A DNA stretch of 64,000 nt, taken from the NCBI GenBank assembly GCA_000753455.2, contig LM994670.1, positions 2,859,653-2,923,652 on the forward strand, written 5' to 3'. This DNA comes from Clostridium jeddahitimonense. Lineage in GTDB: Bacteria > Bacillota > Clostridia > Clostridiales > Clostridiaceae. Positions 36,080 to 44,204 of this stretch are shown piece after piece. The position numbers and the translations under genes were made by a program. Under the pieces are notes generated by a model that was given only the letters and a program-made list of their open reading frames with translations, was not told where the DNA came from and searched no databases. How positions within the stretch are numbered: the stretch's first letter is position 1; every line of letters starts with the position of its first letter.

Positions 36080-36395
36080 CTTTTGTATCTCCTTACTACT
36101 TATCCCTTCATATTTCATTTACTATTATTTGTATTTCCTATAATAAATATGACACTCTAAGATTGTACTATTTTCTTTTTCTCATATATAAACTCAATCT
36201 TAATATTTATCCCTCACAACCATAAACTGTACAACTTTTCCCTCCTTTAGCCGCATAATTTACCTAGAATTATATTACTCCCTGAAAATTAAAAGTCAAA
36301 TTTAAAAAATATTATTTTCCTTCAAATTAGTTATGATTTAATAATCAATTTACTATTATCTATTTTTTTCTCTTTTTTTCAATATCCCCATAAAA
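36080..36395. other. Gene-free region upstream of the YhgE/Pip gene
   Basis: About 320 nt, AT-rich, presumably holding the promoter of the minus-strand YhgE/Pip gene. A purine-rich AAAGGAGGGAAAAG word near 36235-36250 (minus sense) resembles a ribosome binding site, but the reading frames after it stop within a few codons. Nothing else is seen. Confidence 0.5.
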
Positions 36396-36398
36396 ATA

Positions 36399-36426
36399 AA
36401 AAGAGCTGCTAAAAAGCAACTCTTTT
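36399..36426 (-). terminator. Terminator after the VanW gene
   Basis: AAAAGAG and CTCTTTT arms with an inner TGCT/AGCA pair, followed by a T-rich run on the minus strand, about 20 nt past the VanW stop. Confidence 0.8.
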
Positions 36427-36445
36427 TATAATTATTTACATCTAA

Positions 36446-37741
36446 CTAAAATGGTTTATAAACACTACTATCTAAATATACTTCTGATATACATTCACCA
36501 GCTGAATTATATCCATATAAATAAGTATCTGCAGATAGAGCTCCTGTTTGATAAGCTTTTGGTTCATATGTTACCCCACCAGTAGCTTGGCTATTAGACC
36601 AAAATTCAGCAGTTATTGAACCACCACTAGCATATACATTAACTACTACAGGATAATCATAAGGATTAGTAAAGACTAAATCTGGCCATTCATCTCCTAT
36701 AGTTGCATCTAAACCTTGTGGAACATATCCAACAGTCATTTCATGATATGTCCTAAAGTCTGGAATTATACCTGCTCTAAGCTCTGCATTATATATTGTG
36801 CTAGAAATTTGGCATACACCTCCACCATATCCAGGAACTACCTTACCATTAAGGTAAGTATTAGCAGAAACAAATCCATACTCTGGAGTAGTAGGCCCTA
36901 TAGCCTCTACTGTTGAAAAAGAATCTCCAGGCATAAGTAATACATTACCTATCATTCCTGCTCCTATTTGAATATTTGTCCCACTTGGTCCTGGTTGGAA
37001 ATAAGTTGTGTATGAAGATATTTTTGTATCTACTGTTTTTAATGCTTCAGCTGTTATTTCAGGATCTACCTCTTTAAGATTTCCTTCAATTGAAACTAAC
37101 TCATCTCCATGTATATCTTGTAAAGCTGTTTTTATGTTATTAAATAATTCATCTTTATTTAACTCATATCCGATTTGTCCTTCTGTTACACTTACAGAAT
37201 CCCAGCTTACACTTATACTTGCATTTATTGGCTCTATCTTAACTTGTTCAGCTATTGTATCTATAAACTCTGAAATCTTAGCCTCACTATAAACTACTTC
37301 ATAACCATAACTTCTACTTTCTGGCTCCTTTATCAAGGCAAGTTTTTCTTTGAAATTTTTATCTTTTCCAAAGCTTAAAACTTCATTTTCAAAAGTATCA
37401 TAATCAATAGTTGTCTCAAGATTTAAATAACTCTTTTCAAATTTAGAATCACCAATAGTCACATTAATTTTTCTTGATGAAATCTCATTAACCTTTTCTT
37501 CCAAAACAGTATGCAATTCACTTTTAGTAAAGCCTGAAACATCTGTGTCAAACACAAAAGTTCCTGGGTATACCTTATCTTCATAACTATTAACAAGTTT
37601 CTTATTTTCAGAATTAACATAAGCTGCAGTAGATGCAACTAATATAATTACTGCTAATACAGAAAAAAATAAGATTTTCTTTAGTTTGCTGGTAGGCTTT
37701 GTTACTACCTCATTAGTTTGTGGTGCAATATTATTATCCAT
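36446..37741 (-). CDS. VanW-family protein with peptidoglycan-binding domains
   Basis: 431 aa. A cytoplasmic N-terminal tail, one membrane helix (about 23-43), two PG_binding_4-like repeats (about 50-240), then the VanW domain with NIQIGAGMIGNVLLMPGDSFS, GFVSANTYLNGK and GYGGGVCQISSTIYNAELRAGI. VanW occurs in vancomycin-resistance clusters but is widespread without them; its biochemical role is unresolved. No van genes are near, so a resistance role should not be assumed. Confidence 0.92.
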   Translation of the reverse strand: MDNNIAPQTNEVVTKPTSKLKKILFFSVLAVIILVASTAAYVNSENKKLVNSYEDKVYPGTFVFDTDVSGFTKSELHTVLEEKVNEISSRKINVTIGDSKFEKSYLNLETTIDYDTFENEVLSFGKDKNFKEKLALIKEPESRSYGYEVVYSEAKISEFIDTIAEQVKIEPINASISVSWDSVSVTEGQIGYELNKDELFNNIKTALQDIHGDELVSIEGNLKEVDPEITAEALKTVDTKISSYTTYFQPGPSGTNIQIGAGMIGNVLLMPGDSFSTVEAIGPTTPEYGFVSANTYLNGKVVPGYGGGVCQISSTIYNAELRAGIIPDFRTYHEMTVGYVPQGLDATIGDEWPDLVFTNPYDYPVVVNVYASGGSITAEFWSNSQATGGVTYEPKAYQTGALSADTYLYGYNSAGECISEVYLDSSVYKPF

Positions 37742-37929
37742 ACCCTTCTCCCCTATAATATAAAAGTATTATTCCATTTAATAATCCAGTAGTTATATTA
37801 TATAACTTTTTGTATTTTTTTACAATTAATATTCCTTTATCTTTTTCCGATAAAGTTAGCTATAAGTCTACATAAAATTTTATTTTATTGTATACTAATA
37901 TAGATAATACTAAACTTAAGGAGAAAAAA

Positions 37930-39078
37930 ATGAATAAAACATTTAGTGAACTTGACGTAAATTTAAATATAATAAAAGGTCTTGAAAAGCAAAATATAAC
38001 AGAACCCACTCTAATTCAATACCTAAGCATACCAAAAGCATTAGAAAATAAAGATATTATAGGTGAAGCTCATACAGGAAGCGGTAAAACTTTAGCTTAT
38101 CTTATTCCTTTATTCCACAAAATAGATACAGAAAAAAGAGAAATGCAAGCTATAGTACTTGCTCCTACTCATGAGCTTGTTATGCAAATAGAATCTCAAA
38201 TAAAGTTACTTAACACAAATTCTGAAACTAAAGTAACTTCATTAACTATTATGGGTGAATCAAATATAGAAAAACAAATAAAAAAATTAAAAGAAATTAA
38301 ACCACATATAATAGTTGGTTCTCCTGGTAGAATTTTAGATCTTATCAGAAAGAAAAAAATAACAGCTCACACTATAAAAACTATAGTTATAGATGAAGCC
38401 GATTCTTTACTTCGTAACAATAGAACTAGTGTTATAAAGGATATAATAAAAACAACTATGAGAGATAGACAGCTTATGTTCTTCTCAGCTAGTATCAGCC
38501 CTGAAGCTTTGAAAGAAGCAAAGTCATTAGTTAAAGAAGATGTAGAAATAATTAAAACAGAAGCAAAAACTTCTTTAAATCCAAATATAGAGCATATATG
38601 TATACTTGGTGATAATAGAGATAGATTTGAAAATTTAAGAAAACTTCTAGTAGCAGAAAAACCAAAAAGAGCTATTGTCTTTGTTAATAACAATACTGAA
38701 ATGGATGTACTTACAAACAAGCTAATGCACCATAAAGTTAATGCTATATACATAAGTGGTAAATCATCTAAAGAAGATAGAAAAAGAGCTATAGATAGCT
38801 TTAAAAATGGAAAATGTCCTGTTTTAGTTTCTTCTGATTTATCTGCCAGAGGTCTTGATATACCTGATGTAACGCACATAATAAACTTAGACTTCCCTGG
38901 TAGTTCAAATGAATATCTACATAGAGCAGGAAGAACCGCCCGTGGATTAGGTTCAGGAAAAGCAATTTCTTTAATAACTGTAAAAGAAATAAAATGGGTT
39001 AACTCTTACGAGAAAGAATTTAAAATTAAATTTATTCCCGCAAGACTATATATGGGAAAATTAGAAAGACTTGATTAG
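37930..39078 (+). CDS. DEAD-box ATP-dependent RNA helicase
   Basis: 382 aa from the ATG at 37930, which follows AAGGAG. It has a Q motif (PTLIQYLSIP), AHTGSGKT (Walker A), APTHEL, VIDEADSLL (DEAD), SAS for motif III, SSDLSARGLDIPDV and HRAGRTARG. Little extends beyond the helicase core, so no special RNA-binding tail is visible; it is closer to short CshB/YfmL-like helicases than to CshA. A hairpin array overlaps its stop codon. Confidence 0.92.
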   Translation: MNKTFSELDVNLNIIKGLEKQNITEPTLIQYLSIPKALENKDIIGEAHTGSGKTLAYLIPLFHKIDTEKREMQAIVLAPTHELVMQIESQIKLLNTNSETKVTSLTIMGESNIEKQIKKLKEIKPHIIVGSPGRILDLIRKKKITAHTIKTIVIDEADSLLRNNRTSVIKDIIKTTMRDRQLMFFSASISPEALKEAKSLVKEDVEIIKTEAKTSLNPNIEHICILGDNRDRFENLRKLLVAEKPKRAIVFVNNNTEMDVLTNKLMHHKVNAIYISGKSSKEDRKRAIDSFKNGKCPVLVSSDLSARGLDIPDVTHIINLDFPGSSNEYLHRAGRTARGLGSGKAISLITVKEIKWVNSYEKEFKIKFIPARLYMGKLERLD

Positions 39079-39238
39079 CGCCTAAAGAAATAGAAACTTT
39101 TGCTAACGCTAAGAGAAATATGCCTACGTCAGTTTATCTATGCCGTAGGCGTATATTTATCTGTTCTGAAAGAACATATTTCTATTTGCAAAGGCAAATA
39201 TTTCTCTAGCCGAAGGCTATATTTATCTTGCATAGCAC
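39075..39238 (+). repeat. Array of variable hairpins with TATTT-type linkers (array 3)
   Basis: Pairs seen: TTAGCG (39075-39080) with CGCTAA (39107-39112); GCCTACG (39122-39128) with CGTAGGC (39144-39150); TGTTCT-GAA-AGAACA (39162-39176); ATTTGC-AAAG-GCAAAT (39184-39199); TAGCC-GAA-GGCTA (39207-39219). Words such as TATTTATCT and TATTTCTCT separate the last units. The first arm overlaps the stop codon of the DEAD-box helicase gene. Same architecture as arrays 1 and 2 but with a different linker. Confidence 0.75.
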
Positions 39239-39394
39239 TCAATAATTTCCCCATAATAAATATTGCTATTATCTACTACTGGAGTTTCTGTAATCTTTGC
39301 TGGTATAAATCTTATATTAGCTTCTTTTTTGTTATCTATATCTCTCCCTGATTTTCTTCCTCAAAGAGTAAGAACTTTTTTCATAAAACCTCAT
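39223..39394 (-). pseudogene. Possible frameshifted small gene
   Basis: On the minus strand ATG at 39394 (after AGGAAATG) reads MRFYEKSSYSLRKKI and soon stops. Another frame, blocked by TGA at 39361-39363, continues with GRKSGRDIDNKKEANIRFIP and on to YGEIIECYAR before TAA at 39223. The two parts would make one ~55-aa protein after a single frameshift. Codon use of the second part looks coding, but no family is recognised, so this is tentative. The stop lies at the end of hairpin array 3. Confidence 0.3.
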
Positions 39395-39508
39395 CTCAAC
39401 ATTTCCTATTATGCTGTATAAGTAACTATACAAATTTATTTATCTAATATTATTCTTAACTAATTATTTATGTTATTAAATATGTAAATAAAGCTCGAAA
39501 TTCATCAT

Positions 39509-39573
39509 ATAGTTTTGAAAACTATCTCTTGCATAGTTAATGTCGATATGATATTATTTTCTCAAGAAAATAT
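39509..39573. promoter_or_regulatory. Two palindromes upstream of degV
   Basis: ATAGTTTT-G-AAAACTAT (39509-39525) and TATTTTCT-CA-AGAAAATA (about 39555-39573) lie 40-105 nt upstream of the DegV start codon. Either may be an operator. The rest of the 39395-39613 stretch is AT-rich without a gene. Confidence 0.4.
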
Positions 39574-39613
39574 TTAGCAAATCAAATTATTTCAAAGTAA
39601 AAAGGAGGATCTT

Positions 39614-40459
39614 ATGAGCAAAATCGCGTTGATCACAGATAGTACCTGTGGATTACCCAAAGAATATGTTGATAAATATAACGTACACATTGTAAATTTA
39701 AAAATAATATATAAATCTGGTGAATATATAGATGGAGTTAATATCACAGCTGATGAAGTTTACTCTAAAATAGAGGAAGAATTGCCAACTACATCAATGC
39801 CTTCAGTTCAAGACGCTTGTGATTTATATGATAAACTTATTTCTGAAGGATACACACATGCTATTGTTCTTCCAATCTCTTCTGGATTATCTGGAACAAT
39901 AAATAGCTTTAGATTAGCTAGTGAACAATATGATGATAAAATAACTTCTTTTATATTTGATACAAAAATTCTTTCAATGGCTGTTGGCTTAATAGTAATT
40001 GAAGTTGGTAAAATGATTAATAACGGGGAAAACTTTGATGTAATATGTAAAGCTATACCTACTCTTAGAGAGAGAGTTAATATGTACTTTACTGTTGATA
40101 CCTTAGAATATTTAATTAAAGGCGGAAGAATAGGAAAGGTAACTGGTGGTATTGGAGAGCTACTTAATTTAAAACCTATAATAACTATGGCTGATGATGG
40201 TAGCTATACTAACTTTGCAAAGGTTCGTGGTTCAAAACAAGCATTTAATAAGCTAGTAAAGCTTGCTACAGAAATATTAGATCGTGGCAGAGGAAAAGTT
40301 ATAATTATGACAGGTACTATGAAGGAAGAAGCAGAAGCTTTAAAATCAATATTAGAGAAGCATCAAAACACTATATTTATGCACTGTGGAACAATAACTC
40401 CAGCTGTAGGAATACACTCTGGTCCTAGACTGCTAGCAGTTGCTGTTATGGAAGAGTAA
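39614..40459 (+). CDS. DegV-family fatty-acid-binding protein
   Basis: 281 aa. The N-terminal ALITDSTCGLPKEYV block, TTSMPSVQDACDLYDKL, LPISSGLSGTINSF and the GTITPAVGIHSGPRLLAVAV end are typical of DegV. Members such as FakB bind fatty acids for phosphorylation by FakA; several paralogues per genome are usual. No fakA kinase is adjacent. AAAGGAGGATCTT precedes the ATG. Confidence 0.93.
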   Translation: MSKIALITDSTCGLPKEYVDKYNVHIVNLKIIYKSGEYIDGVNITADEVYSKIEEELPTTSMPSVQDACDLYDKLISEGYTHAIVLPISSGLSGTINSFRLASEQYDDKITSFIFDTKILSMAVGLIVIEVGKMINNGENFDVICKAIPTLRERVNMYFTVDTLEYLIKGGRIGKVTGGIGELLNLKPIITMADDGSYTNFAKVRGSKQAFNKLVKLATEILDRGRGKVIIMTGTMKEEAEALKSILEKHQNTIFMHCGTITPAVGIHSGPRLLAVAVMEE

Positions 40460-40462
40460 AAT

Positions 40463-40587
40463 AAATTGCGAAGCAATTTAATTAAAAATTATAAATGCTA
40501 AATGATAAATTAAGAAAAAAAAGAAACTGCCTAAGCAGTTTCTTCCTTAATTTATAATTGAAATTTTATAATTCTAAATTAAATAAA
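40463..40587. repeat. Hairpin plus inverted-repeat element (copy C), bidirectional terminator
   Basis: A first hairpin AAATTGC-GAA-GCAATTT (40463-40479) starts 3 nt after the DegV stop codon. A longer imperfect palindrome follows, with the apex AAGAAACTGC-CTAA-GCAGTTTCTT at 40521-40544. The outer arms are AT-rich and similar to copy A (2230-2318). The element fills the whole convergent gap up to the stop codon of the next gene. Confidence 0.75.
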
Positions 40588-40926
40588 TTACTCCCATTCA
40601 TTCCATACTTCTGGCTTATATCCTACAGTAGCTTGTTTTCCATTTCTAACTATAGGCGTTACATATACTGAAGGATTTTTAAATAAAATCTCTTCTCGCA
40701 TATCTGCACTTCTTATTTTATCTAAGTTTAATTTTTTATAATCCTTTGATGATTTATTTATTAAGTTTTCTAATCCTACTGAATTTTTAACACTAGATAA
40801 CTCACCTTTACTTAATGATTTTTCTTTTAAATCTATAAACTGAAATTTAATTCGTCTTTCCTTAAAATATCTTTCTGCCTTTTTAGTATCAAAGCATTTT
40901 TTAGTTCCAAAGATTTGTATATTCAT
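40588..40926 (-). CDS. ArsC/Spx-family thioredoxin-fold protein
   Basis: A 112-aa protein with the ArsC-like fold: IQIFGTKKCFDTKKAERYF carries a single Cys11, the ERRIKFQFIDLKEK block, and VTPIVRNGKQATVGYKPEVW with the cis-Pro and ArsC Arg region. It lacks the CxxC of Spx, so it is more likely a reductase-like protein than a redox regulator. Arsenate reduction is not supported by any neighbouring ars gene. Confidence 0.85.
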   Translation of the reverse strand: MNIQIFGTKKCFDTKKAERYFKERRIKFQFIDLKEKSLSKGELSSVKNSVGLENLINKSSKDYKKLNLDKIRSADMREEILFKNPSVYVTPIVRNGKQATVGYKPEVWNEWE

Positions 40927-41197
40927 TTTTCCACCTACCTATTTATAATAAAACTCACTACTCATATATATTCGTAGGAGTATAGCTTATGTAAATTCAA
41001 GTTACCAAATTACCTATACCCCATGGGTAAAATTTAAACTTTCAGTTATGTAAATTCTCTATTCCAGCATAAATAAAGATTTAAAACTTCACTTATAGTA
41101 TATATTAAAAATAATTTCTCTCCAATTATTTTTATTAATAATATTATTTATTATGGAAAACATATATTATATATTCAAATGATAGGTTGTGATAATT

Positions 41198-42241
41198 ATG
41201 AAGATATTAAAATTTATGTTAATTTTTATACCAATTAGCATAGTTGGTAAGTTTATGAACTTCTCTCCATCAGTTATGTTTATCTTAGCGGCATTATCAA
41301 TAATACCTTTAGCAGGTCTCATGGGTGAAGGAACTGAAGAAATTTCATTTTACTCTGGCCCTAAAATTGGTGGCTTTTTAAATGCTACTTTTGGTAATGC
41401 AACAGAACTTATAATATCATTTTTTGCCCTTAAAGAAGGCTTATTTGAAGTAGTTAAATCATCAATAGCTGGAGCTATTATTGGAAATATTCTTCTCGTT
41501 CTTGGTGCTAGCATGTTTGCAGGAGGATTAAAGCACAAGGTACAAAAATTCAATATAAATGTTGTAGATACTACTTCTAGTATGTTACTTTTCGCTGTAA
41601 TAGGTTTATGTATACCAGCTGTATTTACTCATACCTTAGACCCATCATTATTAAATACTCGATATGAAGGTCTAACTTTAATAGTTGCAGTAGTTATGTT
41701 TATATTGTACCTATGTAGTTTATTCTTCTCATTTTTTACTCATAAGGACTTATATTCTGTTACATATGAAGAAGAGGGAAAAGCTAAATGGTCATTAAAA
41801 AAAGCCATTACTGTATTAGTAGTAGCTACTGTATTAATTGCTATTGAAAGCGAATTCCTAGTTGGTGGTGTTGAAGATATTACATCAAAATTGGGTTTAA
41901 GTGAATTTTTTGTTGGTATAATATTAATTCCTATTATAGGAAATGCAGCTGAACATAGTACAGCTATAACAATGGCTCTTAAAAATAAAATGGATGTAGC
42001 TCTTGAAATAGCTTTAGGATCTAGCTTGCAAGTAATATTATTCGTTGCACCTATACTTATATTTTTAAGCCTTTTGTTTACACCAATGAGTATAATCTTT
42101 AATCAATTTGAACTTATTGCTTTAATAGTATCAGTTCTAATAGCTAATAAAGTTGCAGGAGATGGTGGCTCAAATTGGCTTGAAGGAGCTCAATTAATGG
42201 CTGTGTATTTCATAATAGCAGCAGGATTTTTCATTTTATAA
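41198..42241 (+). CDS. Ca2+/cation:proton antiporter (CaCA family)
   Basis: 347 aa with about 11 membrane helices. Both alpha-repeats are visible: GNATELIISFFALKEG with NILLVLGASM in the first, and GNAAEHSTAITMALKNK with ALGSSLQVILFVAPI in the second; the Glu residues are the ion-binding sites. This matches ChaA/CAX-type exchangers that export Ca2+ against H+. The ATG at 41198 is preferred over an in-frame GTG three codons earlier, which lies in the ribosome binding region. Confidence 0.92.
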   Translation: MKILKFMLIFIPISIVGKFMNFSPSVMFILAALSIIPLAGLMGEGTEEISFYSGPKIGGFLNATFGNATELIISFFALKEGLFEVVKSSIAGAIIGNILLVLGASMFAGGLKHKVQKFNINVVDTTSSMLLFAVIGLCIPAVFTHTLDPSLLNTRYEGLTLIVAVVMFILYLCSLFFSFFTHKDLYSVTYEEEGKAKWSLKKAITVLVVATVLIAIESEFLVGGVEDITSKLGLSEFFVGIILIPIIGNAAEHSTAITMALKNKMDVALEIALGSSLQVILFVAPILIFLSLLFTPMSIIFNQFELIALIVSVLIANKVAGDGGSNWLEGAQLMAVYFIIAAGFFIL

Positions 42242-42253
42242 GTTAAAATAAAA

Positions 42254-42295
42254 AGTGCATGTTAAATAAGTCTTAAAACTCATTTAACATGCACT
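42254..42295. terminator. Bidirectional terminator
   Basis: AGTGCATGTTAAAT (42254-42267) and its perfect reverse complement (42282-42295) lie between the convergent antiporter gene and the 48-aa gene, with A/T runs outside. Confidence 0.9.
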
Positions 42296-42301
42296 AATTT
42301 T

Positions 42302-42448
42302 CTAATAATTATTTTTTTCTTCTGAATTGAACACTTTAGATAATTCTATACCTAATTCTCTGCAAGCTTCCTCTAGGCTACAACCCATTTCATCTACGTA
42401 TTTAGCTACATAAGAATTCAAATCAATTTGTGCATATGTGCATTCCAT
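42302..42448 (-). CDS. Small acidic protein, 48 aa
   Basis: Starts MECTYAQIDLNSYVAKYVDE at 42448 behind GGAGGAG and ends at TAG 42302. It contains three Cys (3, 23, 29) and a helix-turn-helix-like segment MGCSLEEACRELGIELSKV, which could bind DNA or a partner. No family is assigned. The strong ribosome binding site, good codon pattern and fit with the terminator support a real gene. Confidence 0.7.
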   Translation of the reverse strand: MECTYAQIDLNSYVAKYVDEMGCSLEEACRELGIELSKVFNSEEKNNY

Positions 42449-42621
42449 TCCTACTCCTCCTAATCTTTATTTTATTATTATTTATATAAAACTATTCTTA
42501 AACTATTTTATGTATTTTTTACAAGTTTTTTACACATTTTTAATTGTCTTATTATTATATATTATTTTTTTATAAAATTCTATATTTTTTAATTTTTCTG
42601 TCAATTTATTTATATAAAAAA

Positions 42622-42648
42622 ACAAGAAGCTAAAAATTAGCTTCTTGT
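42622..42648 (-). terminator. Terminator of the FMN-lipoprotein/NusG_II/Gx operon
   Basis: ACAAGAAGCTA (42622-42632) and TAGCTTCTTGT (42638-42648) pair perfectly, followed on the minus strand by a T run. Confidence 0.92.
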
Positions 42649-42654
42649 CTTGTA

Positions 42655-43149
42655 CTATGAAAATTTTACTCTAGAGCTTGTTTCTCTAGCTGCGATGCCA
42701 ACTAATATTCCTGTTGGAATAGCAGTTATAAGTAATATTGGTAATATTGCAGCAAGTGCAACATTATTATATAAGAATGTAATAACTATTATTTGTCCTA
42801 TATTATGGAATACAGCACTTACAATAGATATTCCTATCATCGATTGCTTTGTGAATTTCTTCATAAATATAATCGCTAAACTACTTAATAGCACTCCACC
42901 TGTAGATATCCAAAAGGTACTTGTTAAAAATGTTCCCCTTAATAAAGAACCTAACAATACTCTCATTGAATTAACTAAAATAAGCTCTTTTACATCAAAG
43001 AGTTCCATAGTTACTAAAGCAATAATATTGGCAAGTCCTAGCTTTGCCCCATATGGCAACGGTATTGCTATCATACTTTCAAATACCTGTAAGGCTATAG
43101 CCATAGATGTAAGCAATGCTAAGTAAATAAGTCTCTTAGTCTTACTCAT
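42655..43149 (-). CDS. Gx transporter family / heptaprenyl diphosphate synthase component I-like membrane protein (EetB-like)
   Basis: A 164-aa protein with about five membrane helices; LTSMAIALQVFESMIAIPLPYGAKLGLANIIALV is the family's signature region. Databases name the family after heptaprenyl diphosphate synthase component I, but it looks like an S-component-type membrane protein. The ATG at 43149 overlaps the 3' end of the NusG_II gene by 8 nt, so translation is probably coupled. In Listeria a similar NusG_II/Gx pair (EetA/EetB) is part of the flavin-based electron transfer locus; this is from memory and its role here is inferred. Confidence 0.85.
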   Translation of the reverse strand: MSKTKRLIYLALLTSMAIALQVFESMIAIPLPYGAKLGLANIIALVTMELFDVKELILVNSMRVLLGSLLRGTFLTSTFWISTGGVLLSSLAIIFMKKFTKQSMIGISIVSAVFHNIGQIIVITFLYNNVALAAILPILLITAIPTGILVGIAARETSSRVKFS

Positions 43150-43489
43150 CAAACTGGCCTTCCATTCCAACCATCACTTCATTAGGCAAGCATAATATAG
43201 GTAAGTATCCATCACTTTCTACCCAACCCATTGCTGAACAAACATGGTTTGGACACTCCTCATCGGTAATTCTAAACTTACCATCTTTAACCTCTACTAC
43301 AAGCTCTCCATAACTACCTTGAATAGTATATCTTCCGTCTACTTTAGGGTCAAGTCTTTCAACAACTGTATTCCCATGTATAACTTCTATAGAAGGGCCT
43401 TTTGGTCTCATAACTGTATATCCTATCCAAATTACAAGACTTATCCCTATGATTATTGCAATTAACTTGATGTCTTTTTTACTTAGCAT
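43142..43489 (-). CDS. NusG domain II-containing membrane-anchored protein (EetA-like)
   Basis: 115 aa with one N-terminal membrane helix (about 8-25) and an extracytoplasmic NusG_II-like beta domain. The DEECPNHVCSAMGWVESDGYLP stretch with two Cys (CPNHVC) and CLPNEVMV at the end are characteristic. It sits between the FMN-binding lipoprotein and the Gx-type membrane protein. The Cys pair is a possible redox or cofactor site; that is inference. Confidence 0.85.
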   Translation of the reverse strand: MLSKKDIKLIAIIIGISLVIWIGYTVMRPKGPSIEVIHGNTVVERLDPKVDGRYTIQGSYGELVVEVKDGKFRITDEECPNHVCSAMGWVESDGYLPILCLPNEVMVGMEGQFDE

Positions 43490-43515
43490 AAACTCACCCT
43501 TTGTATTTTATTATA

Positions 43516-43842
43516 CTATTTAGATTCTAAAGCAGATTTTACAGCATCAATAATTGCAGTTGATGTTACTGTAGCTCCTGAAACAACTTCAACATCAGCT
43601 GAATTAGCTTCTACTATTTTACCTGGAAGCTCTTCTATAGCCTTAGATCCGATTCCATCAGTTTCGCTATCTCCTTTTGCAGTAACAGCTGTGATTTTAT
43701 CTCCATCAACTGTAACTTCTACAGTAACTTCTCCACCGAAGCCTTCAGCTTTTCCTGTTAATTTTTCTCCTGATGCTTTACTTCCGCATCCTACTAATAA
43801 TGTTGCTGCTAATAATGTAGCTGCTATAACTCTTAATTTCAT
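43516..43842 (-). CDS. FMN-binding domain lipoprotein
   Basis: 108 aa. Signal peptide with lipobox LVGC, then one FMN-binding domain ending in VVSGATVTSTAIIDAV, where the SGATxTS threonine is the covalent FMN attachment site used by ApbE-type flavin transferases in related proteins (RnfG, PplA). It should be a surface flavoprotein carrying electrons outside the membrane. No apbE is in the window. The start at 43842 is chosen so that the signal peptide is intact. First gene of the operon. Confidence 0.88.
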   Translation of the reverse strand: MKLRVIAATLLAATLLVGCGSKASGEKLTGKAEGFGGEVTVEVTVDGDKITAVTAKGDSETDGIGSKAIEELPGKIVEANSADVEVVSGATVTSTAIIDAVKSALESK

Positions 43843-43880
43843 AATTGAGTCCATCCCTTCCACTTATATTTACCTTATTA

Positions 43881-43909
43881 TTATTAATGTAAAGTTAATT
43901 TATTGTCAA
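43881..43909 (-). promoter_or_regulatory. Sigma-A promoter of the FMN-lipoprotein operon
   Basis: TTGACA (43904-43909, minus sense) and TAATAA(T) (43881-43886) at the ideal 17-nt spacing, about 40 nt before the start codon. The rest of the gap (43910-44170) is AT-rich and shows no gene. Confidence 0.65.
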
Positions 43910-44172
43910 TGTTTTTTTAATTAAAGAAATTTATGAATTTATTTTCTAATAAAATTCACAATTAATTCAAACAAGCTATAGCCTTATTTCACTGTAAATC
44001 TCTATAAATAATCTAACTATTTCTTACAATTGTAGAATTAAATTAATAAATTCTGCAAAAATCTCCAATCAAATCGACAATTTACAATAAATTTTTTACA
44101 CATAATACTTTAACATATTTCATTTCAACTTTCAAATATGTGTATAATTTGTTAATATTATTTTAAATTTAA

Positions 44173-44200
44173 AAAGAGCTAACGTTTTCGTTAGCTCTTT
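44173..44200 (-). terminator. Terminator after the U32 gene
   Basis: AAAGAGCTAACG and CGTTAGCTCTTT pair perfectly around TTTT, with A and T runs outside, 5 nt after the stop codon. Confidence 0.92.
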
Positions 44201-44204
44201 CTTA

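Noticed and set aside
36230..36260. Short gene behind a strong ribosome-binding-like word
   Set aside because: All frames after AAAGGAGGGAAAAG on the minus strand stop within a few codons or lack a start.
36446..37741. Vancomycin resistance gene cluster suggested by VanW
   Set aside because: No vanHAX, vanRS or vanY-type cluster is near, and VanW-domain proteins are common in clostridia without resistance.
39100..39351. 83-aa reading frame on the plus strand after the DEAD-box helicase
   Set aside because: It runs through hairpin array 3, starts without a ribosome binding site and has a repeat-derived composition.
42650..43126. 158-aa reading frame on the plus strand
   Set aside because: It is the complement of the Gx-type membrane protein gene on the minus strand, which has family signatures, a coupled start and a terminator. 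The plus-strand frame has no ribosome binding site or known motif.
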